64,000 nucleotides of DNA from Mactromeris polynyma (taxonomy: Eukaryota > Mollusca > Bivalvia > Venerida > Mactridae). Under the pieces are notes generated by a model. The model was given only the letters and a program-made list of their open reading frames with translations. It was not told the DNA's origin and did no database searches. The stretch spans positions 1,116,001 through 1,180,000 of the forward strand of contig JASFXZ010000044.1 in the NCBI GenBank assembly GCA_032209605.1, given 5' to 3'. The position numbers and the translations under genes are program-made. Positions 10,271 through 25,200 of this stretch are shown piece after piece (the stretch's first letter is position 1; every line of letters begins with the position of its first letter).

Positions 10271-13200
10271 GTAATGAAGTTTTTATGTGTCTGTATATTG
10301 AGGAAAGAATGTATTTGTTTGCAGAATAAAAAGTTCGCTTATAAAATATCTAAGTCCAGTTTTCGAACGGGTTCCGTTTTCGTTTTAGTTTTTAATTTCC
10401 TGATTTTGTGTAATGATAAGTATAGCTATGACTTGAATTTTTATCGTTTGCAAGGTGACCTTTAGGATATTTCTTTCCTACTTCACATTTTAATGTATTC
10501 TACCAAGAAAAGGTAAAGAAATATCTTCACCTGATTATCACATACACTCACTCACAAAGATATTATAGTGTGGATTCTCTCGAGCTGAAATCAGAGTTTT
10601 GAGTTTTACACTCAAATCTTTACTTACGCAACAGTTTCTAGCCGAAGTCAAATACTATACTAAGTATATTAGTGAAAACTTAATGCTTGAGTTGAGATTT
10701 AGTTATTTTTTTAATGAATAGCATTTCTGGGAAGTATGGACGTGATACTTTTTTTGAGAATACGGGTATCTGACACTGGGTTCACAAGAGAACTTAAGAT
10801 GTACTTTAAATTAAGTTCAATTTTTATTTTTTAATTACTGCTAAACTAATTTACTGCATTGAACAAAATTGGATATCTGTACAACCTTTAGTTATACATG
10901 TATATCAATCAATACCTTAACAAATATTTTCTTGTCATAACTGATAGCATTATTTAAGAAATCACAATATTATGGAACTCAAATAAGAATATTATTTTCA
11001 TCTATATTTAAGATATTGAACATTTAAAATATGTCCTAGATAACTGATGAAGAGATCGATATAAATTAATGTTTAATATTCAATAAAAAGAAACTCCAAC
11101 AACTCTTTCGAAACTAAAGGAAATATTTGAAGTAAAGTTTGAACAGAAACTAAAGTTCTTCCGTGAACATTTGGCCAGACCCCTTAGTACAACTTTGACA
11201 GGCTCATATCGTTTGAGCGCGTATGTTATATATGATCACAAAAATTTTCACTGCTAATAAAATTTCAGTTAAGAAAAGATAAATTAACTCTTCATCAGAA
11301 TTTCAGTTTCTGTATTTTTTTAAAGATATGATCAGTTATATGTCAGGATGTATGATCACAAAATTATCGATCATCATTGAAATTTGATTTTATGAAATCG
11401 ATACTCGATGGAATTAATAATTATGTTCATCAATTAGTGTTATTAATTGTTGGTATATTTTAACCGTACATATTAATCCTGATAAGTTAACCATTTTTGG
11501 AAAGTACATGATTCCTTTACTAATCTTAATGACTATTATATATTGCTATAATTAATTATATTTAATTTGTTATGAGTTAAGTGTGGTCTGGCCCCGATCT
11601 CCCGAAGCATCTCAAATAAAAATCACAGCTCAATATTGAGTTTTGGCTAAAATTCTGACTCAGATTTGAACCAAATCTCAATATTAAGATGAGATTTTGA
11701 AATCTCAATTTTGAGATTTGTCTCAAAAAATCTGAGATAGGTAAAACGCTGTGTCAATTTTAATCTCAGAATCGATATGGCAGAGATGGAGACGCCGCCG
11801 GAGATCTATTCTGTTCTGTTCTGTATGTTTCTCATTCTCTATTACTGTATTCTGTTCTATTCAATATTGATGTTTTTGTCTGCCTAATCTATACTGCTCT
11901 ACTCGGAATGTTGCACACTCAATATTGTTCGATGTTGTTTGATTCGTTTCTGATAATTTTACATTGTGCGTTTTTATTGTAATGAGTATACATTTGTGCT
12001 TGATTTAGAATGGAATTTAGCTCATTCACAACCTTAAATTTATTTGAGCTGACGTTGGCTGATATTTCGTTATTTATTTCATTGATGTTTTGTACAATTA
12101 AATAATCGAATGCTCGCAGATTGTAAATACTTTTCTTCTTCTATTTTAAACATTGAACCATCAACGTTCGGTCTCTCAGTAGATTTTTATTTAAAGGTGC
12201 GCTAAACGGGTACAGCGACTTATTATCAATAATGTATTAATATACCGTCTCCCGTGGCCGAGTGATTTAGGCATACGTCTTGGGAGCGGGAGGTCGAAGG
12301 TTTGAATCCCGTTCTGACATGGCTGGTTGGTGAGCCGCCAGCTTGTTAAATAATGGTTACCGTGCGCCTATCTGCTTGGTGTCTGGCATTAAAGGATATG
12401 AATCGGGAAGTAAATGTGCTCAGAAAGTAGTTATGTCTCATAAGTCAGAAATGGCTGGCCCTTTAAATAGGTGTGGCACTATATGAAATTATGCCGCTGC
12501 ATTAGCCGCGAGTATTGGATAGTAACCAAGGAAGCGGTCATCGCGGGTGATTGATATAAGTTGCAAATACAGACAAACCTCACTTAAAGACCACCACAAT
12601 AATAAGACCACATCAAAATTAAGAACAAATTGTTCAAGTACATTTTCACTGTTTTACTCTTTATTCAACCTCAATATTGAGACCACCTACATAATACGAT
12701 CAGTGTTCAAGGGTCCTAAGGGTGGTCTTGTTATTGATGTTTAGCTATACTTGATTCACAATCAGCGGCTGCTAAGTGAATGCATTCTTCGTTCAAGAAT
12801 TTCAAAATGTACAACTCTCTCCAGAGCAACATCCTTTGGAGAAAGCGAATGTTGAATATGGTAGACGGGTACAACTTTACTTTGAGAATACTGACAATGT
12901 TGATGAAGATATGTTGTCGCTCGGTAAATATTGATGAAGATATGTTGTCGGTCGGTAAATATTGCGTTGTATATTTACCGTTTAATGAAGTTTTGATACT
13001 TTGCGAGAATCAAAATGTATCAAAAATAACGTAGGAACATTGAACAGAGGAAATAATGATTTGTAAGCACATACAATAAAGAATATACATTGAATTAAAA
13101 CAATAAAATCATCTACAGACACATTATGACGGATAAATAAGCTATTACGGCCAAAGAAATGAACAAGTTCATGTAAAAAGGGATCTAGTGTTTGAAATTA

Positions 13201-16200
13201 TATTTAGTTACTATACTCACCTTCATGCGATAATCGTCTGAGGAAACGATTAATTGGTCAGAAATGTGCTCTCTGTGGGAGGTGATTATCGCACTTTTAC
13301 AAGAATTTACAACTATTTAACACTAGATATACGCGCATAGTAATGTTGAGGTAGAGCTACGGACTCCTGGTCCTGAAATCGTGTATTCGAGTACTGCCAT
13401 TTGCGAGTTATGCGCGAGAACAGTGACCGTATTTTAATGAACGTTATACGACTGAACGTCAGACTTATACTTGAACACGTTAAATGTTCGTTTTGCTGTA
13501 ACAAATCTCGTAAAACTTTGCAGAAGTATAGAGTGGGTAACAGCAATTATTTCGCCAAAATTCGATTCAATGAAGACAATAGACTGGTAATTATGACTTT
13601 TGTGAATTTGAAGTCTAAGCCGGAGTTTCAGTCTTAATGTTTGTGTGAAAAAGGCTCCTGGTTTGTAACCCAGTCATCTACAGTGAATAGAATAAGTCGT
13701 AAGAACCATTTTGTAATCGACTTTAATTCAATTTGCTTAGTCCACGCAGAGTATTGTACTTATATCAAACAGTGATGTTTTTTACAATTAACTTCAATTA
13801 ATTAATATAAAAATGAGTTAAATTGATCAATACAATTCGAATTAAAATAGGTTATATTTCCTACATTTAATAAACATATAAATGTATCTATAGCAATAAA
13901 ATGACACGATTTATTTCGATTTATAAATATTAATACCTATCTATATGCTATGATCCCGTACTTGGCGTAATGATAAAAATGAAATTAACATTTAAATGAT
14001 ATAACTAATGATCAATACGGCAATGATTTAAAATCGGGTTACAAAATAATGTACATACATCTGTACTATTACTATTTACTATTTTTTCTAAAGTTTGAGT
14101 GAATAATATACTGTTAATTATTTCTTGTAATCTTGTCAAGATACTATTTTTATTTAATTATTTATGATTTTTTGTTAATTGCTATAATTGTATATGTGCC
14201 ACTAAGTCTTAAAAAATGAAAAAGAAAATACATTTGGTGTAATACAATACGCTGTATCATGCTTGCAGAGTAAATTTAATGTATATATATATCTTTATTT
14301 CAATCTCATCAGTGTACATATCACATACATTTACAATAAAATCGAATTAGTACCTAATAAAAGTACACTGCCACTCATAAATTGAGTTATAAGAGATTAC
14401 GTATACACATAAAACAACTACATACATTTATCTACACTAAACATTAATATCACATAGTACACTGTACACGTACTTATATCACATATAGCAACATGAAATA
14501 AAACTGAAGAAACCTTGCTAATCAGTAGAACTAAGAACTGCCATAAAAACAATTATAAGATACTGAAAAGGGGAGAGGAGCACTAACGCGCATTAACTAA
14601 AAAATGGATGTAATATATCACAGAACACGTTGATCAGATCACCGTGAGTTGGATTAGCAAGGTTGCTTCAGACGGAATAAAAAGGAACACATAGAATACT
14701 AAATTAATGAGCATTATCGACAAACTATAAATACATTATTTACAAGTTAAAAATAATCGTCTTTGTAAAATTTGATTGCAGGTTTTGGCACAGATTCGTA
14801 TCATATCTGGGTTAGAAAACAAAAACTTGAACTTATCAACATCAGAGAATGTAAAAAACGCATTGTTTAAAACTACTGCTCGTATAAATAATGATTCTCG
14901 TATATCACAATAAGCTGGACAATTAAACAAGACATGATATTCAGATTCAATATCATCACACATGGGACATAATCGTTCGTCCACTGACAATCCCTCGTAT
15001 CGACCAGTTTCAATTCTAATGGGGGCAACGCCAAAACGAAATTTACTATACGCTGACCTATGTCTGGATGATAGAATTACTTTACAGTATTGCTCGGGAA
15101 CAAATTCGGACTTAACTAGTTTATATAAACGGAGCTTATTACCACCTCGTCTAGAAGGCCCAATATCACTGTTAATTCTATTAAACCACTTAGTAACATA
15201 GTTGTCCAAAGTGACATTACAAATTGTACTGACAAACGAAGCGGGCAGGGGTTGTTCGATATTATTAAACATATGTAAACTATTGTCATTAAGAAATTTC
15301 TTTATATTAAAAACCCAATTTCTACATACACGAGAAGATTTTGTTGTAACCCAGAGTGCTATACGTTTATTGACCCTCAATATGTTCATAGATGACAAAC
15401 GTGACCAATACAGTAGCACAGATTTCCACTGCCTTACACCTGGGGGTTTCCAGCCCATATCTCCTGATACTCCATCGTTAGGTGTATATTTTCCGACACC
15501 TAGATAAAAGCGTTGAGCCCTGTTGTGTACTGCATCAATACAAGAATACGAACGGAAACCCCATAATGGTGCACTATAATTTATAACAGGCCAGACAACG
15601 GAATCATACAATTTAGAAAATACATCATATGGTACACCACCCAAGCTTTTACATTTAGCGATTAATAAACCCAATGCACGACTAGCACTCTGAGCAACAG
15701 CCTTAACAGTAACATTATAATCAAGATGTTCATGTATAACTACACCTAAATAGGTATAACGGTCAACAATTGGCAGTACATTTTCACCGCATCTAAAAAC
15801 AGCATCCGTCCGTGAGAGAGAATTTGGACGAAAATGAATAATATTACTTTTAGAAGGGTTCACGGTCATATCATTAAGAGAGCACCAATCATTTAAAGCG
15901 TTTAACAGCATTTGTAGTTCTTCCGCTTTCTCGGCTAAAATAACAATATCATCAGCGTAAAGCATTATGCAAATTTTCTCATTTCCAATGTTAATTCCCA
16001 AATCAAAGGTTTTAAGATACAGTGCCAAGTCATTGATAAACAAATTGAAAAGTAATGGTGATAAAATACATCCCTGTCGTAGACCACATTTAACATCAAA
16101 CCATTCTGTTTTAAAGGAATTGACTCTTACACATGACATAACAGATACATATAGCGATTTAACTGCAGATAACATCTTGCCATTGACACCAATATCATAC

Positions 16201-19200
16201 AATCGTTTCCACAGCATATTTCTATTAATGGTGTCATAAGCTTTCTTAAAATCGATAAATGCACAGTAAGTTGACACTCCAGTTTTCTTTCTAGTATCAA
16301 TAATATTATGTAAAGACAAAATATGATCTGTAGTATTACGTCCTTTCCTGAATCCATTTTGCCCATCTGATAATTTAGCATTAGATTCAACCCAAGAACT
16401 AAGGCGATTATTCAAGATATAACAATATAGTTTGTACATTGCTGAGGCCAGAGATATGCCACGATAAGACAATGGATCTCGTTTGTCTAAAGTGGATGAT
16501 TTAGGTATAGGATTTATAATAGATTTACTCCACAAAGTTGGTACAGTACCATTATCAAAACATATATTAAACAGTATATGTAAAAAAGACAGAGCTGCAT
16601 CGTTTTTAAGAACCTCAACGGGAATGTTGTCAATTCCACAAGCTTTACCTTTATTAGCATTAGTCATTGCTTTATGTACTTCCATGATAGAGATATGATT
16701 GTTAAAACATCCAATTTCAGACTGGGTAGCATTATTAATATCCTCATGTCCGCTATTACCATGATCGACAGATTGAAACAAGGAGCTAAAATCATTTTTC
16801 CATTTAGACAATACGACATCAACTTCATTAGAGATAGAGCCATCGTCAAGTACCACTTCCATGGGAATTACATTACGCTTAGAACAATTAACTCCAATTT
16901 TTCCAATTGACTTCCAAAATTTGGTATTGTCGACATTACATTCATCCAAAAGTCGGTTTTGTACATAGTGCCAATATGAGCGTTTTGCTCTCTGAACCTC
17001 ACGGTCAAACAATTTACGAATGCTTATATACTCTGATTTCAGAGCAACTTTATTATTTCTATTATTGCACGAAATCCAAGATTTTTCGGCAATACAAACT
17101 CTGTTCCATATATCAGTTAACTGATCCGACCACCAAGGCTTACCTGGGCGTCGTTTCTTATTACATACACCGGACTTGACTTCCTTAAAAGGTAACTGGT
17201 TATACATAGATTTTTTGACAATATTACACCAATCATTATACACGTCATCTATATCAGACTGGTTTCTAAAACTACATTCAAGTTTAGATATAGCACAGTT
17301 GACATTATATAAGGTTTCCTGATCTAACATAAAATCATCTGGTACATAATTAACATCAAATTTAGTATATTGAGAATGAGGTACAATATTACTATTACAA
17401 GTACTAACTTGCTTACCACATTGAAATATCAAACCCCATTTAAGTAATGAATGATCTGGCATTGCAATGGGTACTATTTCACCTAATGCTCTACTATTGT
17501 TCACCAACGTTGATACCTTTACAACTTCAAACTCAATAAAATTATCTAACATTTGATGATCTACAAAGCAATAATCTACCACAGATTTACCTTTTGTAGA
17601 AATAGAGGTAAAATCATTGCAAACATAATTCCTGCCATTCAAAATACACATGTTTATATTAATTAAAAAATCAAGAAGTAAGTCACCATATGAATTACAA
17701 TTAAAATCTATAACATCCCTGTCAACAATATCATCAACACCACGTATAAAATCATCACCATTTCCACATCTACTATTAAAATCTCCACATATATACATGA
17801 CACCATCATCTTTATACTGATAAATTAATGACAGTAATGAATCATAAAAATGATTTACATCAAATGACCTGGATGAATTTTCTGGTGGAAGATAGCAAAC
17901 ACATGGCAATAATATACGGTTACTAGACTTGTGAGAGAGTTTTAATAAAAGTATTCCTTCCGTAGTATTGTCAATAATTGAAACATTAAAATCTAAAAAC
18001 AGAGATTTTTTGACAAAAAATCCGACCCCACCGGAGCCTGTTCTGGCATTCTTGTGGATATGCAATCTGTTATGTCCAAACCACGTATAACCCTCTAGGT
18101 GTATGACGTCTTCCCCACGTAGATGGGTCTCCGCAATACCTAAAATGTCTATATCAGTAGATAAAATACAGTTTGATCTAAAAACATGGTTATCAGAGTT
18201 CATATCTGTTTTCCACCCGCGCACATTCCAAAACCCACACTTGACCTATCCACGATTGTTGAAGCCACTATTGTGACCACGAGATAAACCTCCAGAACCG
18301 CGCCTGTCAACACGGACCCAATCACCGTTTGAACACTAATGTGTTGTGTTGTGAAACTCGTCCAGTAGCGGATGGCATTGTCCGTAATATGATATAAAAT
18401 ATGATAATTATGATGATAATTTATTAATAATAAAAATGATACAAAATACATACTTTCATTGGCATATCAGCATGAGCAATGCCTTTGACCATTTACATTA
18501 ACAAACATGACCAAGACGCGTGTAATATATATACATAATATTATAGAAACACATAGTAATACATGCATATTCAAAAATACTTAAATATTAATATGCACAT
18601 ATGGTCATAAATGATTTTCAGGAAAATGATTTACTTGTTTTATTCTGAGATCTATGGAGCAGTTAATTCAAGAAGGGGTTGTTTTCTTTTTCTGAAGGCT
18701 TCATTTATAAATTAAAATATATAAATAATAAAACACAACAATGATATAACACAATGCCACATAATATAATACAAGATTACCAAGCTTGACAATATACCCA
18801 GATAATTATAGATCTAGTTTACCTTTTACAGGCCGGCAAGCGATGTAGCTAATTAGCAAAAGCCACGTGTCCATATTTTCTTTTAATTGATTAAACACAC
18901 CAGTTTAGAAATGTGCTTCTTTTGGAATATATCCGAACATTCGCAAGCTAATACGACTACAAGTTCGATATTTGTCCAGCTGACCCTGGCATACGCAATA
19001 TTAAACAGAGTACATGTAGTATCGAATACAAATTAATCTTAAAGACATTAGAGGAATGATTTAGTTGTTTAGACTTGTTATGTAACTTGCGTTTGAATGG
19101 CCTTTATTATAATTAAGATAAAATTATTCCAACATATTTGATATGATTTACTATCTTAATAATTCCTATGAAGCGGAGGAAACTTGAGAAATAATCACAA

Positions 19201-22200
19201 CCTGGCAGAAAAATATTACATAATTAGCTCTATAGTAAACCTGATAATGACGGTATTTCTCTGCACTTCGATGAAAAGTTCTGTAAAACCCTAATAATAC
19301 GACCACCCTTGGGACCCTTGAAACATGGCCGTATTATTGAGGTGGTACTATTATTGATGGTGAATAAAGAGGTAAACAGTGAAAATGGACTTGAAAATAG
19401 TGTTCTTAATTTTGAGGTGGTCTTTCAGTGAGGTTTTACTGTCATAAATGAAATGTTACATGACTACATGTACTTCGGCCGCGGCCGTGGTCCAGTGGTT
19501 AGTGCGCTGGACTTGTAACCCGGTGATCTGGGTTCGATTCCCGGTCGCGGCAGTTCATACCCTTCCATGAAAATTTGACAAAAATGTCGATTTTCCTCCA
19601 CATGTGGAGAAGTTGCCGGCTCCTTGTGGAAGGGTAAGTTAGTACTGGTTAGATTTCAGTCCAGGAAAAACTGGTTAGGTGAACCTGCCGCCGTATATAA
19701 CTGAAATATCGTTGAGAAACGGCGTTAAACCCGATGAAACAAACAAACATGTACTTCGAAAAGATAATGTTATTCTCATTGCAAAGACAATTGAAGAAAC
19801 TGTGTTACGAAATTACTGCCAAAAAAAAATTGCAAAAAAAATCACGAATTATCAGCTTAAAGCATATAAAATATACATCAACGCAATATCAGATAAGAAA
19901 GTAATATCTGAAACAAAATGGTGCGTTTGAAAGTTTAAGGGTCGTTAAGACACGCTGAATTTGTTAAAAAATATGGCATACATTTTTTCAACTATTTCAC
20001 CCCTCAGGTACGTTTTGAAAACTTGGTAAGAGCCAATTATTACGGCGAACATGGGAAGAACTTCACTTAAGGGTCATAATTTCCTGGATCGCCTAATCCG
20101 TGCAATAACTCAAAAGATTAGGAATATTGTCCAAGCACTTGTGAATCTGTGTAGTGCAGAGGCTTGAAATTTATAGGCCCTTCACAGTAGGGAGTAGAAT
20201 AAAGCGTTTTAATGTGCTAAAGGGATTTCGATTACTTTATTGTTGGCTCGAAATATAAACTTTAAGCATTTCCACGCTGGATGTAATAATTTGGGCGAGA
20301 AGATCAGTCGATTTCAAGCGCCTGATGTGGCGGCGAGTTGCGCATGCGCACTGTGGATATAAACAACTTCCAGTAAAATACCACGTGTGTTCAGAGCTTG
20401 ACAGCAGAGAGAATGCGAGAGAATGCGAGAGGGGGGAGGGAAATGATAGAAATGGTATGCTGTTTCGTTTCAAGTTGATACTTATTGCGGACCTGTTATA
20501 ACATTTGTCCAAGTATACTACATGTACTAAGCAATTCAATGATGGCCTTGCTTAAAGTAACAGTTACTAGAAGTCATTTATTGTTTTACCTCTTAGCATT
20601 TACTGATTTCATGGTAAAACTTTCTCTTATTTAAGTAATTTTCTTGTTTTCCCTTTTTTCATTTTGATTTGTTTGAGACGAATAAGTCCATTATCCATAT
20701 CTCCTAGTTTGAACTGTCAAAAGTCATTTAAAGTATCGGACAAAAAGAATATCAGATTTCGTTTGCTTCACTTAATTACGTTATGATGATTATTATGTAA
20801 TTATAATTATAGTAATAAGAGTGATGATAATAATAAAAATAATTAAAAAAAAATGAAAATAATAATTAGTATAGTTTTAATTCAAATGATAATTATGCTA
20901 ATACAATAATTTTATAATAGCTATAATATTACAGATAAAATGATAATAATAATAATGACGACATAATAGCAATAGCAATGATGATAATGATACTATATTA
21001 AATGAATACAAACTAGAACAGAACAGAATAGTTTATTTGACTTGTACATTGTACATCATCATACAAATATAAATATAACATATTCAATATAATTTAAAGA
21101 GACTGGTCCAGAATATAGTGAATACTACAGATGAGAAATACACAAACATAAAAAACAACACACATACAGTTGTTAATCAGTTCATCTAAGGTTTGACCGG
21201 GATGATAATTTATTTCTTACGTAATTTCTTAATAGTTCATTAGTACCTGTTTATATATTCAGTTTTTTATTATCTTCATTTATTTCGTTTTTACAATAAA
21301 GATTAACGACTGCTCCTTGGTTTTATATGTGTAGATAGTAGGTACGCACAATATATACATACATATTGTATGACATAATATTATGTTTTTAAGAGTTATG
21401 TCATTATTTCAATGGTTAAATAGTGTGTTTTTTTATTTTTAATGTATGGTCTCTTATAACTCAATTTGAGTAGTGATATACATTTGTACCGAATTAATTG
21501 CTGTAGTTAGTATTATGTACAATGTATATTAATGAGACTTAAATAAATTAATATATATAAATACTCATAGAAACAATATAGCAATACATTGTCATACAGA
21601 ACACTAGAGAAAGAACAACACTAATACAATGCATATTGATAATATTTTATGTATTTATTTTTTGACACGCTTTCTCCGGTCATTTTCATTTAAAGATTTC
21701 TAATACTTCGATTAAATTGTGACATAAAAGACATACTAAACGCCATATACTAAATTTGCAATTTCTATGTCACGTCATGGGATTTACATCTAAGTGAAAT
21801 ATTCTTACATGTGTAATATAATTTGGTAGACTTTCTCTCGCTGGTTCTAATTTCTGTTATTCATTACAATAATAACAAATAAAATCAAAGATGGGAATAA
21901 ATTCGCCGCGTCTATATCAAAGGCTAGGCTAGTAAAGGATGTAATTGAAAGCCCAATTTCTGACAGGATAAATCGCCCAACCACTTCAACGAGTTGCTTG
22001 AAACTTTTTAAGTCTGACAAGCATGTATACCAATAAATTCGCTACTTCACTTATTTGAATGAAAATTTCAATTAAATTCGCACAACGATGGTCACCGAGA
22101 AACGCCGAATAGCTCCACTTAATACGTAAGATCGTTATAATCTGACCGCATATTCATTTCAAAATTATAATCAAGGGTTGGCGGGAGATAAATGGATCTA

Positions 22201-25200
22201 GCGTGTGCTATAGAGTTATAGTGACGTGAATTATCTATACAAATAGGTTATTATGGATTATCATATGTGTTAATTGAGTATTTCTTTTATCACCCCGGTT
22301 GCTATATCCAGGACATGGGTAAGAGATTTTCTAACCGTTATTTGATTCATTACGGCCACGTGATGAGGCCATATCATTCTTTAACGTATCTGATATGCGC
22401 TTTAGCTTTTCGGAAAACCCAACCGAAACGTGCATTGGAAATATACAATGTATGAGCAATCAAAATCACTGTTAATGACAAAATTCCCGATTATTACATT
22501 GAACAAAATAATTTAAGCATCAATATCGACCGCCGGATTTCAAGAAGACAGTCACATCCATTGTGAAATTAATGTATCAGAAAAATGTATCAGAAAAAAA
22601 TAAATTTAATGGCCAGTATGTATGTTTGAAATACCCGACCATTTCCGCTTAAATTGTCAAGGACTTATAGGATTTCCTTTTCCAATGTATTTTTTAAAGA
22701 TGTTCACTCGACATTTTTTACCAACCAATACTCGCGCCAAATTGGATGGTGACGTTGGGGGTTCAACCCAAACACTTGATACCATAGAAGGGATAAAGGG
22801 AGATAACTCTTGAATGGATAAGGGGAGAGAATTCGTGATTCTGCCTCGCACACGACAGGATTCAAACTGACAACCTTGGAATCAGGAGTCAGGCGCTATA
22901 CCCACATACCACTATGCCTCCCATTTTTCGACGTTGGTGTAACTTATTCTCAGATTTCCAGCTACATATTGATTATTTTCTGATCCATAAAAACATACTA
23001 TATACGACGCAGTACATTTATTTAGGCATTAGACATTTTAAAACTTTTTTTGCCATATATATAATCGATGAGAGAAAAAAAGTTATCAGAGTCATAAAGA
23101 GAATTCAAAAATAAAATGTGACGGTACAGTTACAAAAAGACAGACAACTATTTAACACCGTAACACAATATAATAAGTGCAATGTAGTTTTCACAGATAT
23201 GTGTGTTTTCTTTTTAACAGAGCGAAGCAGATATATTTTGCCAAGTATATTTGATTTTGAAGACGTGATATTTTTTAAATAGTTTGTTAAAATCGTCACT
23301 AATCCTTGACAAATGTGACGACATTGAATTGAAATGTTTTTGTTGCAATCATATATTACATATCAGTAGGAGTTGTAGTGTAGTGGATGATGTGATGGCC
23401 ACGCAACTCGGACGCTGGGGGTTTGGACCAACATGGTCACGACAAAGTCACGATCACTACTCTTTAAAAAAACTTACCTATTGGTGTTTCCAGGAAACAG
23501 ATTCGAGAGTAATTAAACTAATCACAAATGATTTCATCAAAACCAAGCTTAAATAAATGGAGAAAACAATAACTTTATGGAGCATTTGAAAATGCAGCAC
23601 ATCGGGGAATATTTTTCTTCCGAAACTCTGTTTAAAACATTCAAATAACTTGGTTAGTCTTGGTCATAAATAAGAGAAACAATTCAAAAACAATTTCAGG
23701 GTCTTGACATTCATTATTTCGCAAAGTTGCCGCTGCCAACAAATATGTTCATGGTTCCCTTTCTCTAAATCTGTAGTTGCAGATCTATGACAAATCGACA
23801 TCTGTATGAAGTAAAAAGAGGTAAAAATCTTGTCTACGCGTGAAAATGAATACAACTATTCCACTTTACCTTCATATATGGAGGAGAAGTAAACACATTA
23901 TGCCCAAAAGACAGACTAAACTCTAAATAGTGTACCATTTTCAAATACTAAATATGACTAAATTCCCGAGGCGACGGATTGATATTTGAAAATTTGTGGT
24001 ACTAAAATATACTCTACAAAACATCCCTTTTGTTTATTACAATTCAACTATTTTTATCATAAGCTGAATGGAAATAGAGAAACCTCGCTAGGCCCATACT
24101 TAGGCCATTTGTTGGAACAACGTCTGAATTTCGAAGAGAGTGGAACTCTTGCATGTTGCAGAGAAGGGTTCCGGGTCGTTGCCATGGTTATCATAGTGTC
24201 GTAAAATAATTGTTCAAATAATCATACATTTTCAGGAGTGCACGAGGAACATTGTGAATTACAGGAAGTGGAACACGTGACTTCAACATCCAATGAGAAG
24301 CCAGCATTATGCGAAGATACAAACACGGCTAGTAGTCCTACGCCATCTGCCAGTTCACCGCATTCAATCGGTAAACAGCCTGATTGTAGTTTCATTATAA
24401 ATGTGAACATATACATATAATGTTTAAATGCATCTGTGATGATATAAATATAATCATTACATAACTTTTGAACAATGTTAGCAATGTTTTAATAATATAA
24501 TGTTTTTTTTCATAAACAAACAATGGATATTAATATATTTAGTGATAAAATTATAAATAGTATTTTTAATGATCAATTTCGAATTTATAAACAAAACCTT
24601 ATTTTATATTATTATGAATATACTTAATAATTTATCTACTTCTTTAGTTAATATAAATACATCAAATTTGTTGTCGTTTCTTTAAAACTAAAGTATTAAA
24701 TCAACCAATATAGGATACAATCGATATTACATTGAAACATTTAGTCTGTTACAACCGTGAAACGAAATTTTCTTGACATTAATTTAAAATGTGTATATCG
24801 TATATCTCTATCTGAAATTCCTGATAGAAACACTTTGTTGAATTGATCTATGAACTATAGTTAGAAAACAGTAATTTCATTCATAGACGACGGAATTTAT
24901 AAGGTCTTAAATAATATATTATCATCTTAAAATTTGAGGTCATTCGCTCCAAAGACCTAAATACCAGTATTTAGGTCTTTGTTCGCTCTAAAGAAAATTA
25001 TTAACTATCAGAATATGGGAACATGTGATAACGCATGTATTTGTATACATTATACTACTTTCGTTAAAGTAACAAAAACCAATAAGAAATCACTTAGCTA
25101 ATGGTAATTTTATATTAATTTCAATAGTTTGAAATATCTAGTTTCAGTTTAAAAAAGAATATCAACAATACGTAATATAGATCTTAATTCAGATAATTTT

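Larger units (their letters stand above)
10271..14283. other. Homeobox intron 1, left part
   Basis: AT-rich intron. It includes an inverted-repeat-rich stretch at 11600-11750 with many ctcaatattgag/atttgagatt words, probably an old MITE, and a short (TTCTG)n spot near 11810. SINE and MITE copies are listed separately. Confidence 0.5.

Noticed and set aside
11600..11750. Cluster of ctcaatattgag and tgagattt words as an operator array
   Set aside because: Better explained as a decayed palindromic MITE; spacing is irregular and no conserved site could be defined.
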